Assembly: GCA_030562195.1 (NCBI GenBank) | Contig: JAUJPP010000005.1 | Location: 34,149,106-34,213,105, forward strand | Source: Nipponacmea schrenckii | Taxonomy: Eukaryota; Mollusca; Gastropoda; Lottiidae | Direction of reading: 5' to 3' | DNA length: 64,000 bases | The notes under the pieces: generated by a model | What the model was told of the DNA's origin: nothing | Database searches by the model: none | Seen by the model: only the letters and a program-made list of their open reading frames with translations | Made by a program: the position numbers and the translations under genes | In this document: piece after piece, positions 1-50,167 of the stretch | Numbering within the stretch: position 1 is the stretch's first letter | Layout: each line of letters begins with the position of its first letter

Positions 1-67
1 TTAAACGAAACAATTGGACTATTTAAACTATATTGCGTATGCATCATTGTATTATATTCGGTGCAAG

Positions 68-331
68 ATGTCGGAATATCGGCTAAATTTGATACAGATG
101 TATTTTCTTATGGGTGTGAAGCAATTGGAAATTGTTTAAGTTTTGCGAGAGAGGAATGGGATTATGCTATCTCTCACGCAATTGCAAACAATTATGTATT
201 GTGAAAACCTATACAGACGGCATAATTGGGATGATATTATAACAGTGGCACAGTTTATAATTAATGAAAATATCGGTTCTGGTGGTTTACATGGTTACAG
301 ATGGATGTATCAGATGGATGGATGTTTCTAA
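68..331 (+). pseudogene. Integrase/DDE-type protein fragment, N-terminal part
   Basis: One reading frame from the ATG at 68 reads through a single TAA (137-139) to the stop at 329-331. The part after the stop contains GIMLSLTQLQ, ENLYRRHNWDD and LHGYRWMYQ. From memory these match the helix-turn-helix region just ahead of the DDE catalytic core in a retrovirus-integrase-like protein family that is widely amplified in fish, cnidarian and mollusc genomes. The core itself (LDGYDKL-type and later motifs) is absent. The internal stop and the missing 3' half make it a relic. Family assignment is moderately sure; loss of function is clear. Confidence 0.6.
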
Positions 332-950
332 ATATATCGAGGTTTGGTGGATTCGAGGTATGTAAATACGTTTAAAACCCCCGCACCCGCGGAGGTGCGG
401 AAAGTTTTATGTGCTTAGTTTTTCTGACTCTCCCCCAGCCATATCTGGCAAAATAGCTATCAGAGGCTGGGAATAGTCAGCAAGTTTCGGACTACCTGGA
501 CGTGTGGTCACCTGAGGAGAATTTCAAAAACTCGGAGTGCATCCACCAGAACCGGAAGTGATAGAAAGAAAAATGAAGTAGTTATATTGTTTAGAAAACC
601 TGTTTATATTCTGGGATTTCCAGATCGACGGATAATAAGCATCTAAGCTAGAAATTTGTTGAAAAACTTTGTTTAAATTTTTTTTTGAAAAAAAATAATT
701 TCAGCATTTTAAATTTTTCAATTGTATCAGATAAATCTTCCTACAATTAACTGTTGTCATTTCACATAATAATCTATAATCATTCCAATATGTCATTCAT
801 TATCATTTTCCCTAAAACTCGTATTGTAATGCTTAAGCTGTCAACTTGATTTCGGTTTCATTTAATGTTAATCCGTTCATGTCCGAGATGCCTCGAGAGA
901 CAAAGTAACACACGCCCGCGTGTAAGAAACAATAATGTTTTTCATTCTCA
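332..950. other. Intergenic, no gene recognised
   Basis: AT-rich DNA without a convincing exon. It contains one short GC-rich hairpin near 382-401 (CCGCACC paired with GGTGCGG) of unknown meaning. Confidence 0.4.
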
Positions 951-1553
951 GTCTAATTGAAATATAGACCTAACTTTCGTTCGTATTTTATTAGTTTCGT
1001 TTCTAATGTTTTTATTAGCTATTGGCTTTGTACTTAACCACTACAGTTAGGTCTAACACTGCCCTTCAATACGGACTGTTCGAACGACCTTTGACCTAAC
1101 TCAGTTTTAACCTAATGACCTCTGTTTTGACCGATCCACTAATTTTGAACTGATACAGAACAGCCAATGAAAAACCCTGGTAGAAAGCCATGCCACATAC
1201 TAGTATTAAACACACATTCTTTTAGCATAAACCTTCTTCGGTGTCCATATTGAATCCATAATAAAGAAATAATTTATCAGCGGTTGACGAAACAACCATA
1301 TTGTTCTACTTTCTATAAATACTTGATAAACTATTCTAATACGTTGTTCGCGTCACATTATCCATTCGCAGGGAATGGAAGCCACGTGATTGGTTAAAAC
1401 TGAGTTAGGTCAGAGGTCGTTCAGACAGTTCGTATAGAAGGGCAGTGTTAGACCTAACTGTTGTGGTTACGTACAAAGCCAATAGCTAATAAAAACATAC
1501 GAGACGAAACTAATAAAATACGAACGAAAGTTAGGTCTATATTTTAATTAGAC
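951..1553. repeat. Foldback (inverted-repeat) element
   Basis: The left arm (951-1112) and right arm (1391-1553) are near-perfect reverse complements of about 160 bp, separated by a 278-bp spacer. Shared landmarks are GTCTAATT, ATAGACCTAACTTTCGTTCG, TTAGCTATTGGCTTTGTAC and GACCTAACTCAGTTTTAACC, each found inverted in the other arm. The spacer has no coding potential. It looks like a non-autonomous foldback/MITE-type insertion; I could not settle a target-site duplication. Confidence 0.75.
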
Positions 1554-1876
1554 TGTTTCATTCTATAACTTTGAATGCCGGTATATTTAAAATCCACCAA
1601 CCACGATAACGTACAGGTCTTATCCTATCGACTCTTTTCGAAACCGATTTTGAAATCCAGAGCAGCAACAAAATAGGCGACATTCGCTTATTGTTGATTA
1701 TTGTCATTATCAAGCCGTTCATAGGAAATTTGTTGATTCTGCCAAGCTAACAAGACAGGTGAACTTTACACCCCAATTAAAAGAACTGTGTATCGACGAA
1801 ACGGAATGTAAAAATTGTACTTTAGTCAGTTTCAGAACAGTGTTTATTGTCTAAAGATTTTCCGGAAAAGGAAAGC
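1554..1876. other. Downstream flank of the secreted-protein gene
   Basis: No exon or repeat recognised. It probably contains the 3' untranslated region of the minus-strand gene that stops at 1877. Confidence 0.3.
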
Positions 1877-4800
1877 CTAATCACTAAATACTGCCTTGAC
1901 ATAATGATAAGCTGACTGAACGTAGTCGTAGAATGTGGGCTCAATAGTTACCCACGATACTCCTTTATCGTGACTTCTGACGTAAGCAAGGCCATTATTG
2001 GATATTCCATACAGATATCCAGTTACATAGTCAACTCCTAAAATAGTAGCAACTGTTGCAGGGAAAGCTGAAATATAATATCAATTTTTAAAATTATAAT
2101 TAGGTTTTAATTTGTATTTCATTTGAGGAGACACTCCATGAAGCTTACCGAAAAATGGAGTAAACATTATTTTAACCCACGAGACCATATCAAAGTTTTA
2201 CCAACTATCAATTCGAATCAAAACAACTCCTAAATTATTGACTATTGGTTTAATTTGTTTAAAGATAAGGATCTAAATGTTTGCCCAAAACCTCGATTTT
2301 TCAGTTGAATTTGTTTTAAAAAAAATAAATCACCTTGATTTTTTCTGTCATCACCAAACATACGATAACACGACGCTTCTTTCCTCATTGGCCTAAAATG
2401 AAATTTCAATACTTGTTAACGTTATCAGTACAATGTTTGAGTGCATTCTCTGATTCATGTAGCACTTGAATGAAATATCAATTTCCACGAAAACAAGTCA
2501 GAAACTGTATAACATCAAACCTGTATTTAAAGAAAGCATCACAGACAATTCTGGATCCATTTTCCTCCACCAGTTCACTTATTCTTGTGAATTCTGCAAA
2601 AATGAAAGATTATTTTCAAATGAATGGTAACACTTTTTTTTTTTTATTAATTTGTGCAATTTCTACTTTCTATTAACTGTTTTCACATACGAACATCTAA
2701 TACACAACATGCTTGCTAACCCTCTACTGCTTACAGTATTTCTGTCAATGTATTAGATTTCACAATAGTCTGACATTGTGAAGACGGTGCAATGGTTGCA
2801 AACAAACCAAGTCTTCATTTGCAATAAGCCATTTATTATATGAGATAGCGCATTTCTAGTGATAGAATTTTACCTGGTAATCTCGGCTGACACAAAGCCA
2901 ATTGGTCACACGGTAGACAGAAATGTGAATTGGCACACTGACAAGCACCTACATCACAGCATCCACAATTTGTTAAAGATGTATTAAAGGAACATGTACA
3001 GTTTACTGATAATGTCCAATTTAATTTTCTAGCTGAAAATGCGAAATGTTTACATAAAATGTCTACTAGTATATGGTTCAATCTATTTCAACATTTGATT
3101 TAAATTGTAAAGAGTTTCCGGACGGCCGGGGGTCTTGTTATCCCATAAAAGATGTGTTTTAAATACTAACTACATGTATTAGAAAAGCTAATGGGTTTAT
3201 TCAATTTATGAATCTCAATCTAAAACTAAAACATCTAAAAATGTATAGTAACAATATCAAGATCAACTAATACAGTTCCGATTTCACCTGGAAAGCTGTA
3301 ACAATCAAATTATAATAATGGAAATATTCGTAGAATATCAAACAATATCATCCATGATGATTGTTCTGTTTTTCTAATGTACTTCCAATACAGCATTGAA
3401 AGATTATATCAAGATTGTTAGTTTAACAATACTGTAATCACTTTACGTACCACATCTTAAAGGTAAATCAAGAGATAGATATTTTAACCCTGACCAATAT
3501 TCTACATCATTGGCCCAGCGATCAGTATATACCACTTCCGCCATGACTATTAAATTCTTGGCTCTTTTCATAGTCATGTTCTTCATGTCGATAATTTCAC
3601 GAACAACGATATCCATAGGTGTACTGAATGTTATTCGTTCAATCTGAAAATGAGCAATTGACACAGTTTTAGAACTTGAAGCAGTATCTTAAGCTTATAC
3701 GAATTTAACGTGCGAGACATGATAAAATACTATTATTTCAAAATACCAAAGTTCAATATTTATTATGTGGGATATACCATTCTAATATATATTAGAGGCC
3801 ACGATGTTTCTAGTGAGTTACATGCTTGGTAAGGGTCGAGATTAACTTTCGAATTATCAACTCGGTTTTCCTTTGTCAGTGGTGTAGTTAGGTTGGACCA
3901 TTAAACCGGGGCCCGTGTGCTACAAGCTATGCACGTTAGAGATCCCTCGATATTGGGAAATCGCATAGAGGATAGGCTAATGCCACTATCCCGATGAACA
4001 GTTCTCATTGCACACTGCATGGCGTTTCCTGTCTTTATATACACGCTAGGCGCAGAAAAGTAGGACGTAAAACTCTTACACTTATTTTCATATCTAATAA
4101 CTAATAGGAATAAATATAAGAACAAGTTTATTCCCACCTCTAGAAATGACTATTTGTCAACAAAAAGACTTACATAGTAACTTCTTACGTTGCCCGAAAT
4201 GTTCCAATCAGTTTGGTAGCCCTGTGCCGAAGCGTCACTGTAAGCTACATGAGTCATGCTTTCCATGGCATACAGAAATAGAGTCACATTAAACGCAGTA
4301 GCTGTTGAATCTAGAGAATGACTTGCAATGATGGTCATGGTCACGTCAAAACTATAATGATAAATAATAAAAAGTTAAATAGTAATAGGATAGTCGCTTA
4401 TTCCGAGTCATAGCCCACGAATCGCAGCTTGTACTCACTAGCATCCTACGTAAATAAAGGGGTGGGTGAGTCATCATTTGTTTTCTGGAAAATATCACAT
4501 TTAACATCAATTACCTTTCTTCAGAGGCCGTAGTACACCCTTGATTCATCTCTAGGATTAGCTCTGGACGCTGAGGTGCAGAGACACTAATTTCTGTTGT
4601 CTCTGTAGTAATCCAAATCATGGACTGTCCAAAATACACACCCAATCCTATATCCAGTTCACTTATGTTAGCAATGTTTGAAAAATCTTCCAGGCGACTG
4701 GTGATCTGAACAACTATTCCAGCATCTGTCTCATTTGCCATTGCCATTTCTCTAGAAACAGCTGGTATAGAGATCTGTCCCATATCACTCTGGTATGATG

Positions 4801-7345
4801 CTGCTGTTGACCATAGCCGGACCACTGATTCATTAATAGCTGCAAGACCACTTTCACCTATACCATGCGTGGCTCCTGCAGCGAACTGCTTAAGAGGAAC
4901 AGCAGCTTCTTCTGATGCTTCATCAAATGGTGTAATGGCGGTAACCTTTGGTGCGACTTCTCCTTCATCAAATACCATGATGATCTGGTTAGTTATAGGA
5001 GCTCTAAGTTGCAAAGACCCATTATTGAATAAATCTGACCGTATAAGCAATGGACGTTTGTACACATAATCAGATATTAATTGGTCATAAAAGGTTTCGT
5101 TTCTTGTCTGACAGGTTAGGTCTACGATGCCTCGAAGTAAAGCACCGGGACCAGCTAATTCTATAATAAACACGATAAAGAAGTCAATAAAAAAAACCTA
5201 TAAAATGACGTATGCTATCTTATGCATACCTTCTCAAATCAAGGACAAATATAATACAGCCTACAAAATGAATGCACCTGGTATTAATTCTCAAACGTCA
5301 AAGAATCTTTCCCATATACAGGCCTATCAACACCCGCTTCAATTAGGCTAAATATATATCATGAAATTACTCTACCTGTAATTACTTACCACTAACTTTA
5401 GCAAAGACGGTTCCATTCAGTATCAAAGTATCTATGGGTAAATCGCTGATCTGTAGTCGGTAGATTGTTGACCACCATAACAAACTTTCGTGTATATTCT
5501 GAAACCAATGTAAGGAGAGATAAAATCATATATAATGATGTATTCAACGACATAAAAATAGGATTCAACATACTACGCCTTGTTTAAATGTTTAAAAGAG
5601 GTACTTCACGATAAATTAAGAAAAAAAAATAATTAAATGGTCACCAGAAATAACTCCGACATTGTAGTTTTAAAACAATGTTCACAAGCAAGACAAACGC
5701 CAGCATCATTATACGAAAATCTAAATCGAGGTGTGCCTTGAACTCTGAATGAACTAATTTTTCAATCTCTAAAGGGGTCTCTTTCTTTCTCGGGGATTAG
5801 TTGCCGAAACGAATTGGGTTGGCGGAGACACCTTCTAGTAGCGTGGATAGGGAAGCAAGACCCAAGATTTGGACCCAGTCTGGACAGCTTGGAATAAAAG
5901 TGATAAACAGAACTTATGACTGTTTTTGAAAAGGACTCCAGTTTCATAAATATTACAAAAAGATTTTCTATTGAAAAAAGAAATAAAAAAAATCGTAATT
6001 TCTCACCGATGCAGATCTGTTAATATAATCTTGACCATCAGCACCATAACTTAATGATATGTTCACGTCAGTGATTAAATTTTCAAACTAAAATATGTGT
6101 AAAAGACAGACAGAAAAGTGTTAAAATATCAAAATGGTATATATTGATAAAGATCAGGTTTTAAAGTGATTTATGACTACTGGAAATAACATTGTTCCAG
6201 TGTGAGATATAATCATGATACATGAATCTGCATAAAGTTAAAATATAATATCAAAACAGATTCAGTAATATGCTATTAGTTCGAAATAACTCTGCACTTT
6301 GTGTATTTAAAATTTAAAAAAAAATCGTCAGAGAAATCTCGCAAGGTCAGTTCAGATTGATTTAATTATAATATTTTGGAACTCTAATATTATGATTTTC
6401 TTACCTGTAAGGAATTCCCATGAATATCAATAGTTACATTAAAAACATTGTTTGATATTAGAGAAATATTAAAGTTGAATTCCACCTTATCGTTAATTCT
6501 GTAATGTTCACTAGAATTCACCATTGCCAGTTCGCCATTGACTTCAAAAGCTTGCGAGTTAATATAAGATAAACATAAACAAATACCATCAAATTATTTT
6601 GAAACAATTTAGACAATTTGAGACAATTAATATGCAAAGATTATTTGGTTGTTTGCTGTGGTGTGACATCCTGTGCTTATCACTTTAATCATGCTCGAAA
6701 AAAGATTGATTGTCTATTTTCTGATAAAAGTATTAAAGATGCACACAAATTATCTCACAGAGGACATTTTTTTTTTCAGTATAGGCCATCTTAGGACATT
6801 TTTGAATAAAATGTAAACTGAGAAAACGTGGTATGTAAATCCACGCATAGGAATTCTTTGACTAGCACTATTATGTGTAAAATTATAGGAGTTACGACAG
6901 CCATAATTTGAAACAAATATTTTTGGGCATATTTAAGCCAACACTGCACTCTATTAAATCAGAATTATTTATGGCTACCATGCTCATCTGTCAATTTTCC
7001 GCCATCCGTCTGTGGTTCCTGCATTTATTGAAATGCTCTAAAATATGTATGTAACACGTTGCTTTTTTAACTACAACGACATTCTATTATTCCTACCTTT
7101 AGCAGGACTAAAAATTAAAAGCATTATGTGCAGCTTTTGTGACATCATAAAACCTTAGTTTAAGTGGAAAGAAAAGAACCACGGAAAGGTGAAAACTGAT
7201 GATACCAGTGTCCCTGATAGGTTTACACATAAAAAGTTTAGAAAACTTCTTCACTTTCCAAGTCTCTCAGGTATTCACTGTGATTTATATTTTACTTACC
7301 GTTAGAACGCTCCAAAATTAAACAAACAAACAAAAATATCGTCAT
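1877..7345 (-). CDS. Uncharacterised secreted protein, 11 exons, 626 residues
   Basis: Exons read 7345-7300, 6550-6405, 6087-6007, 5498-5390, 5160-4515, 4351-4174, 3643-3451, 3032-2874, 2593-2521, 2392-2334 and 2067-1877. All ten introns are GT-AG and every phase matches, giving 1881 nt with one stop. Residues 1-16 (MTIFLFVCLILERSNA) are a typical signal peptide and no later membrane segment is seen, so I infer secretion. There are many N-x-S/T sites. Exon 6 (SHSLDSTATAFNVTLFL) resembles DUF11/integrin-like beta-sandwich repeats. Exon 8 is a cysteine cluster (CTC..CGCC..CQC..CLPC). Near the C-terminus SHDKGVSW matches the Asp-box (S-x-D-x-G-x-x-W) of sialidase-type propellers. A plus-oriented SINE lies in intron 6. 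I do not recognise the family; the gene model is strong, the function unknown. Confidence 0.8.
3899..4078 (+). repeat. SINE fragment in an intron of the secreted-protein gene
   Basis: The segment contains the inverted form of the blocks seen in the full SINE at 28134-28486: GTGCACGTTAAAGATCCCTCG-like, CACTGCATGGCG and GTAGGACGTAAAACTC. The tRNA-like head is missing. Its orientation is opposite to the 28-kb copy. Confidence 0.6.
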
Positions 7346-8019
7346 GTTTTAATCTTATTTTCAAGCACAATATCAATATCATCTACGGGTGTCTGAATAC
7401 GTCTATGGTTTCAACCGAACCAAATCTACAGATAAGTTGGTTTAACGCTGGTTTCACAACTATAGAATATTCCTGAACTGAAAAGAAAATTGATCCAAAT
7501 TTACAGAAATCTTGTGACTTAAAGAGGAAGTGATTGGGTGAAGTTGGCGAATGTAACAAAACTTAAGGATCCTGGAACTATCTGAAATCTTGACATAAGG
7601 GATTTTAAGGAAGTTTTCTTTTTTTTTTTTTCTTAACACACTGACAACATTCAAGTACGTGGAAGGGCGTATATATTTATTACTTGTTATCAATGATTTA
7701 CCAATATTTTATTCTGGCCTTTAATCATTCGTTTTGTGGTACCTATCTATAATACTAGAGTTGGATCGCCATTAATACTGTGAAGGGAAGGGGAGGCGGA
7801 GGTATGATACATAACATGCGAGATTCCCTTTAAACTAACAGTAGAATTATATCTTTATCTATCAGAATTCAAGAAGTTACCTGGATTATTGATCACAATT
7901 TTTCTGATCGATTTGATTAGATTATGATTACCTGTAACGACTTCCTATATCGGCCACATTAGAATACATATCACATTATTGTCAACTAATAACAACTCAA
8001 TATTATCTTCTAATGTTAT
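7346..8019. other. Upstream region of the secreted-protein gene
   Basis: Should hold the 5' UTR and promoter of the minus-strand gene. No other exon is convincing; a T-rich stretch at about 7618-7634 makes a short spurious reading frame. Confidence 0.3.
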
Positions 8020-8646
8020 TTTTTAATTGCAATGCTCAGCCAAATTTAATCAAAGTGAAAATAGTTTGGTTTGACTCTAAAAATTTAAATATTCGCACAC
8101 TTCCGTCATACATTTTCAGTAAATCTAATTTGTTAAAGATAATTAAAATGTATTATTTAAATCAGATAAAATCTGTAGTCTCTTATTTCCTGAAGTCAAG
8201 GGCAAAATAACTTAAAATCTCCGATTAAATAAACATCAATGTCAAATTTGACAAATTCTTTTTAAATATAGATGATCACACTAATTTCATTAAAATATAA
8301 TGAAAACTGTAGACTCTCTTCTGTTCAGTATACAATTTTGAAGCATTTTCATATCAAACATGTTCAAGATCACACCATATTCCATTCAAATCAGATGAAA
8401 ACTGTGGTCTCTATTGTGTTCACATGCCAATTTCGACGCGATTTGACCTAAGTCAAGGGCAATAACTAAAACAAAAAACGTTCATCGAAACATCGTCAAT
8501 ATCAAACTTGACCAAGAACTCATCAATATAAAACATCACAGCAAATTTCATTCAAATCAGAAGCAATATTAAGCGTTCACAAGCCAATTGACGGACAAAC
8601 TGGGGTGACGAAAATATAAGACCACATTATAATGCGGGCGTATAAA
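8020..8646 (-). repeat. Degenerate 'TATACGCCC' family C element
   Basis: Ends at 8632-8646 with the inverted family start (GCGGGCGTATA). It contains decayed copies of the internal unit (AGTCAAGGGCAATAACT, TTTCATTCAAATCAGA, AAAACTGT). Much more diverged than the copies at 43-47 kb. Confidence 0.5.
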
Positions 8647-9139
8647 AATGGATTTGCAATTAGGGTATGAAATGAAATGAAACTTTCTTTTGCCTGTTTG
8701 TTTAGTATCAATACTCTTTTGAAACTGATAATTAAATTTTAATTTATTTTAAAAAATAACATATTAACAAACTTTTCCATCCTCAGTAAGGATGTAGTTG
8801 TCTAAAGATCTACCAATTGAAACCAAGAATAACAATATTTCTATATTATTATCATCAAACCACAAAATTCAATAACAAAATATATAAATATATATATTTG
8901 CCAACTACATGAATGACAAAAAGAAACATTGTTGAAAATTGAATTTTTTTGACACATTTGTACACACAGTTACTTGAATTTAATAAATAGGCTACATGGT
9001 TGTATATTGTTTAACAAATTCTATAATATGCTGAAATAGGTATTCTTTCACTTCTTAGCAAATGATTAGGTAGCCTATCTCCTGACACCTCACATACACT
9101 GGTATGACCAGCATTAACTAGCATCTTGTTATAAGAATT
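8647..9139. other. 3' flank of CCDC51
   Basis: AT-rich sequence directly downstream of the CCDC51 stop codon; probably its 3' UTR. No second gene seen. Confidence 0.35.
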
Positions 9140-10440
9140 TTATTTTCCGCCACTAAATATAGAAATCAAGACAGGTATAGTTAGAGCTAATGCTCCATAA
9201 ACGAAAGCCACTGTCCCTAGAGCGTTCATTTTCATTTTCCATTCAATATTATTTTCTGTTTTTTTCAAAATATTTTCCAAGTCCTTTCCTACATATACCA
9301 CATTGGTTTCATTGTCTTTGGATTTCACTAAACCAAGCATCAGTTTCATTTCTTTAATATCTTGTAAAATTTGCTCTTGCTTCTGTATAGCACTTTGCAC
9401 TGTTCCTGACTGATTGACTGATTTAGTCTGGGAATTTGAATTCTTGTCCAACATAGACTCAATTGCAGGGTAATTTCCAATGCCAGTTTTCAAGTCTTTA
9501 AGAAACTCTTCTATCTTGCTATTTTGAGTATTCATGGAATTTGTTAATTGGGAAATAATGGTCTTCATATTTTTGTGATTTTCAGAGAATGATTGGACAG
9601 TAGAATGTAATTCTTTACACCGTTGATAATAATACATCAATGACAAGGTTCCCAAAAGAAGAGAACCAACAGTTGTAAATAAATTTACATTTTTCATTTT
9701 CTCATCTTTTTCATTTTGGGCCTGATGACTTTGACTAATGGCATCTCCTAGAAGTGAGAAATTAGACCTTTCTAATTCATCGGATTCCTTTAGCTCTTTC
9801 ATCAACTCAGCTTCTTTGACAAACATTTCATGTTCAGCTGTAACTACCTCTAAATACTCTTTCTCAACTCTATCGATTTTCTTTAATTTTTCACTAGCTG
9901 CTTTTAATCTGATTTGAACATCTGACAATTCCTTTTGTACTCTTCTCCGATCTTGTTGTATTTTGATAAACTTGTCCTTTGCCTTAAAAATAAAGAGAGA
10001 TGTCATTTAAGTGGATGACAGCAAAGAATAAGTTTTATCATATAACTTAAACTAGAACAAGTATAATCATATTATTCAAATCAAGTTTTATTAAAACAAG
10101 AGCAAGCATACAGCATATTTCAGAATATATTTTATGCTGCTAGAATAGTATTATTAATTAGAAATTTCAGTTGCTGATACTGTACCTCGGTTATTTTTGT
10201 TTTCGCCATTTCTGCTTTTTCCTGGCCAGTATATTGTCTGTATAGCGAAATCAGATTATTATTGAATATTTTCTCAATCGTGGAATTCGATACTTTCACG
10301 TTGTTTTTTAATAGTTCCGTTGTTGACTTCGTTGAATAAACTTGTACAAAATCGTACGACCGCACAGTATTTTTCCATACATTACAGTATTTTGATGATT
10401 TACCACAAAAGTAAATAAAATTTGATTTGAAAAATGGCAT
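9140..10440 (-). CDS. CCDC51: Mitochondrial potassium channel subunit (coiled-coil protein 51)
   Basis: Two exons, 10440-10186 and 9982-9140, joined GAG|GCA in phase 0 across a GT-AG intron, give 365 residues (human about 411). CCDC51/MITOK forms the pore of the ATP-sensitive potassium channel of the inner mitochondrial membrane with ABCB8. The match is strongest in the stretch after the splice: KEYLEVVTAEHEMFVKEAEL, then SNFSLLGDAISQSH, a long coiled coil just before the first membrane segment (about residues 184-204). The second membrane segment (about 342-361) is almost at the C-terminus, as in the family. The basic, acid-poor N-terminus (MPFFKSNFIYFCGKSSK) fits a mitochondrial targeting peptide. 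It is head to head with PRMT6, with 353 bp between the start codons. Confidence 0.88.
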
Positions 10441-10793
10441 AATTGAAAACTTTATGAGGAAGGTCGAAAGTCTTTCAAAAAATCTACTTTCAGTTTATAT
10501 TCCAATATTTGCGGATCGACTTTTGTATATGAAAACAATGCATATAAAACATATAATTTTTTTCATGTTTCAAGTTATAAAAGATTTGATTAACATCCTG
10601 TAATAACTCTGTTTTATGCATCTTGAACTATACTGTTGTAATTAAGTATGAGATGAAATTCAGAATTTCAAGTTGTACTTTTGATCCGTAGTCTCCTGCA
10701 AATTATTTAAAGTTCCGGTAGGTCTAATGGCTGCGCGCAGTGATCACGTTGGCCGGTTTGTAAACTAACAGTAGAAAGTTCAATATTGATGAA
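10441..10793. promoter_or_regulatory. Putative bidirectional promoter, CCDC51 / PRMT6
   Basis: The two start codons face away from each other across 353 bp, so the 5' UTRs and promoters of both genes must lie here unless there are untranslated upstream exons. A more GC-rich patch is at 10728-10757 (GCTGCGCGCAG..ACGTTGGCCGG). No TATA box is evident. This is positional inference only. Confidence 0.5.
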
Positions 10794-47671
<36,878 letters not shown>

Positions 47672-47740
47672 AAATTCAAATGTCTTTAAATAAGTTGAAG
47701 TGAATTCTAGGAGTATACCTTTTATACGCCCGCATGAATA

Positions 47741-49554
47741 TTTACGTATTTCGACGACTTCAGTCGAAAATGTATTGTAATCTATTTCTGGCCCGAAGTG
47801 AGAACCAGAAATTAATAATTTTATTTGGCTTTGGCCTTGAAAGTTTATTTTCGCTTCAATTTCGATCGGATTTTCACATTTAAAAACGTATATTTGTCAA
47901 CTAACAATTATAGATTTTATACAATTCGTTTAAATCCTGCAATTTAAAATTGAAGGGTCATCGTAAAAAAATTCCAACCGTGATTTCTCCCTTCATATGA
48001 AAGGCACACTTTTGAAAGTTGATCAGTTTATTAGCTATATGATTTCAGTTTTAACAAAAAAAAACTTTCGGTTTACTTTTGTAACTTGCAGTCTATAATA
48101 ATAGCTAAGTGAAAAGTGAAAACTGTTTATAATAACTTGTCGATGTTATCGATTTGTTCAACTGATAAGTTCCAGCTACCATATTGGCTGCAATTTTGAA
48201 TTTGGGTTACAATTCTTCAAGTCGAAGTTCAGGCATTGTTGATTGACCGATTTCGATGAAATGTGTAGCACATGCTTGCATTCAATGCTTATACGCCCAC
48301 ACATTAATGTGGGCGTATTCTGTCTGTCTGTTGATGGATTTTGACGAAACTTACTGTGAGTGTTTATAATCACCCAATCAGACCAATCGAAAAATATTTT
48401 GCCCTGTCCTTGAATTGTTTGTGGACACGATACTGAGCTGAATTCTTGATGGATATTGACGAAACTTGGTGTGGGTGTTTTGTTATAACCCAAGTATGAA
48501 CCCCATTGAAAATCAAATTAATCGAAAAATATTTAATGAGTTACTTGTTCTTAAAAACGTGTCTGCCTTTGTTCTCGAATTCTTTGTGGACACGATAGAG
48601 AGCTGGTTTCTTGATGGATGCTAATGAAATTAGGTTTGAGTGTTTGTAATCACTCAAGGATGAACCCTATTAAAAATCAGACCAATCGAAACATATTTTC
48701 TATGAGTTATTGCCCTTGTTCTTGAATTCTTTGTGGACACGATAGAGAGATGGTTTCTTGATAGATTTTGACGAAAATTGATGTGCACTTTTGTAATCAC
48801 CCACAATCACGGCCCATATCTCGTGACCTTGTAACCTGAACAAAGGTTGTTGCCCCTGACAAGTTCTATCCAATTATATATTGATGTTTGTTGTACAACG
48901 TTTACTTCCGGTATGATTCTCATTTTAAAATGAGGATTTTTAACTTTAAAGACCTCTGTCACTTAACCTAATTTGCATACGTTAAAAATTCTTCTGAATA
49001 CTAATTATGCTTGATCTAGTCGTTCAAATGATAAATAACAAGATATATATTTCAATCAAAATTTATCTCTTTCAAATTTGGAAATTTTGTTCTTTGTTCT
49101 ATAGCGACTGTGCGTGTTTTTAGCGCGAAAAGTTAAAAATGTAGTTTGAGTTTAAATTTAAGGTTTATAATGAACAAATTGACTGCTTTAAATTGATATA
49201 TGAAACATTGCACGTAAACAAAAATATTGGGAAAAAATTGAATAAAAATATTTGGTCAATTTGGAGTTAAAGTTATTATGTAACAATGTGTGTTAATTTT
49301 GAAAATGGAGTTAAAGTTATTATGTAACAATGTGTGTTAATTTTGAAAATGAGTAAAAAGTATTGTGTAACAGGTCAATTTGCTGGTGTTCATATCTAAA
49401 AACTTCAATGTATTTGTCAACTAACCATTATTGATTTTATGCAATTCGGTTAAATCCTTTACCGACGATTTGTAATTTAAAATTGTATTGTAAATAAGTT
49501 CTACAGAATATTGTAAGGTTGTCGAAATACGTTCAGCATTGTAAGCAATTCTAG
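47741..49554 (+). mobile_element. Helitron-like element, family B, plus orientation
   Basis: 5' end TACGTATTTCGACGACTTCAG and 3' end GTCGAAATACGTTCAGCATT, hairpin ATTGTAAGCAAT, TCTAG followed by T. The ACGTATTTCGA/TCGAAATACGT pair is the family's subterminal inverted repeat. A family C-like start (TTATACGCCCACACATTAAT) at 48290 shows a further insertion within it. Confidence 0.7.
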
Positions 49555-49861
49555 TTTTGTTTGTTTTTGAGTTATTGCCCCAGGCTCTATATTTGTTGTG
49601 GGTACTATAGAAACTACAATTTTCAATGAATTTTGATGAAACTGGGTGTGAGTATTTGAATTCGAAATTGACAATTTTTCACTGAACAGTTATTTGCCCT
49701 CGACTTGGTAAAATCAGGTCTAAATTTTATTGTAGGTGCAATAGAATCTCAATGGATTTTGATGACACTTTGTGTAAGCATTGGAATTGATAAGACGATG
49801 GTCAAGCTCGAATTTGACGATTGTTTGATGAACTGTTAACGACTTATTGCTCTTAACTTAA

Positions 49862-50167
49862 AGGGATAATAGGCGTTAGAACGAACATAAAATTTTAAGT
49901 TCACTCAAATTTGGACAATAACAGTATATATCCTTGACCCCTACTGTTGAATTCCACAATGATGTTTTAGCGTTGATTTACCAGACGCTTTTATTCTCAA
50001 ACTGAATGGAATCGTCGCTGGCTCACTTTTTTTTAAAATTCCGAATATTTTTTTATTGTGGCTTTTTAAAATTTGTTAGTGTGGGATGCATACTTATTTA
50101 ACTAATAGTCAATATGAAACACAAATATAAGCCGTAGGACGAGTGTATTCTAACGCCTATTATCCCT
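49862..50167. mobile_element. 306-bp MITE with AGGGATAATAGGCG termini
   Basis: Perfect terminal inverted repeats of about 20 bp (AGGGATAATAGGCGTTAGAA and its inverse) and intact TTAA on both sides (49858-49861, 50168-50171). No coding capacity. The TTAA target fits piggyBac- or Kolobok-type mobilisation. Confidence 0.88.

Noticed and set aside
382..401. GC-rich hairpin as a possible small RNA or terminator
   Set aside because: Seven base pairs only, in a eukaryotic intergenic region, with no supporting promoter or repeat.
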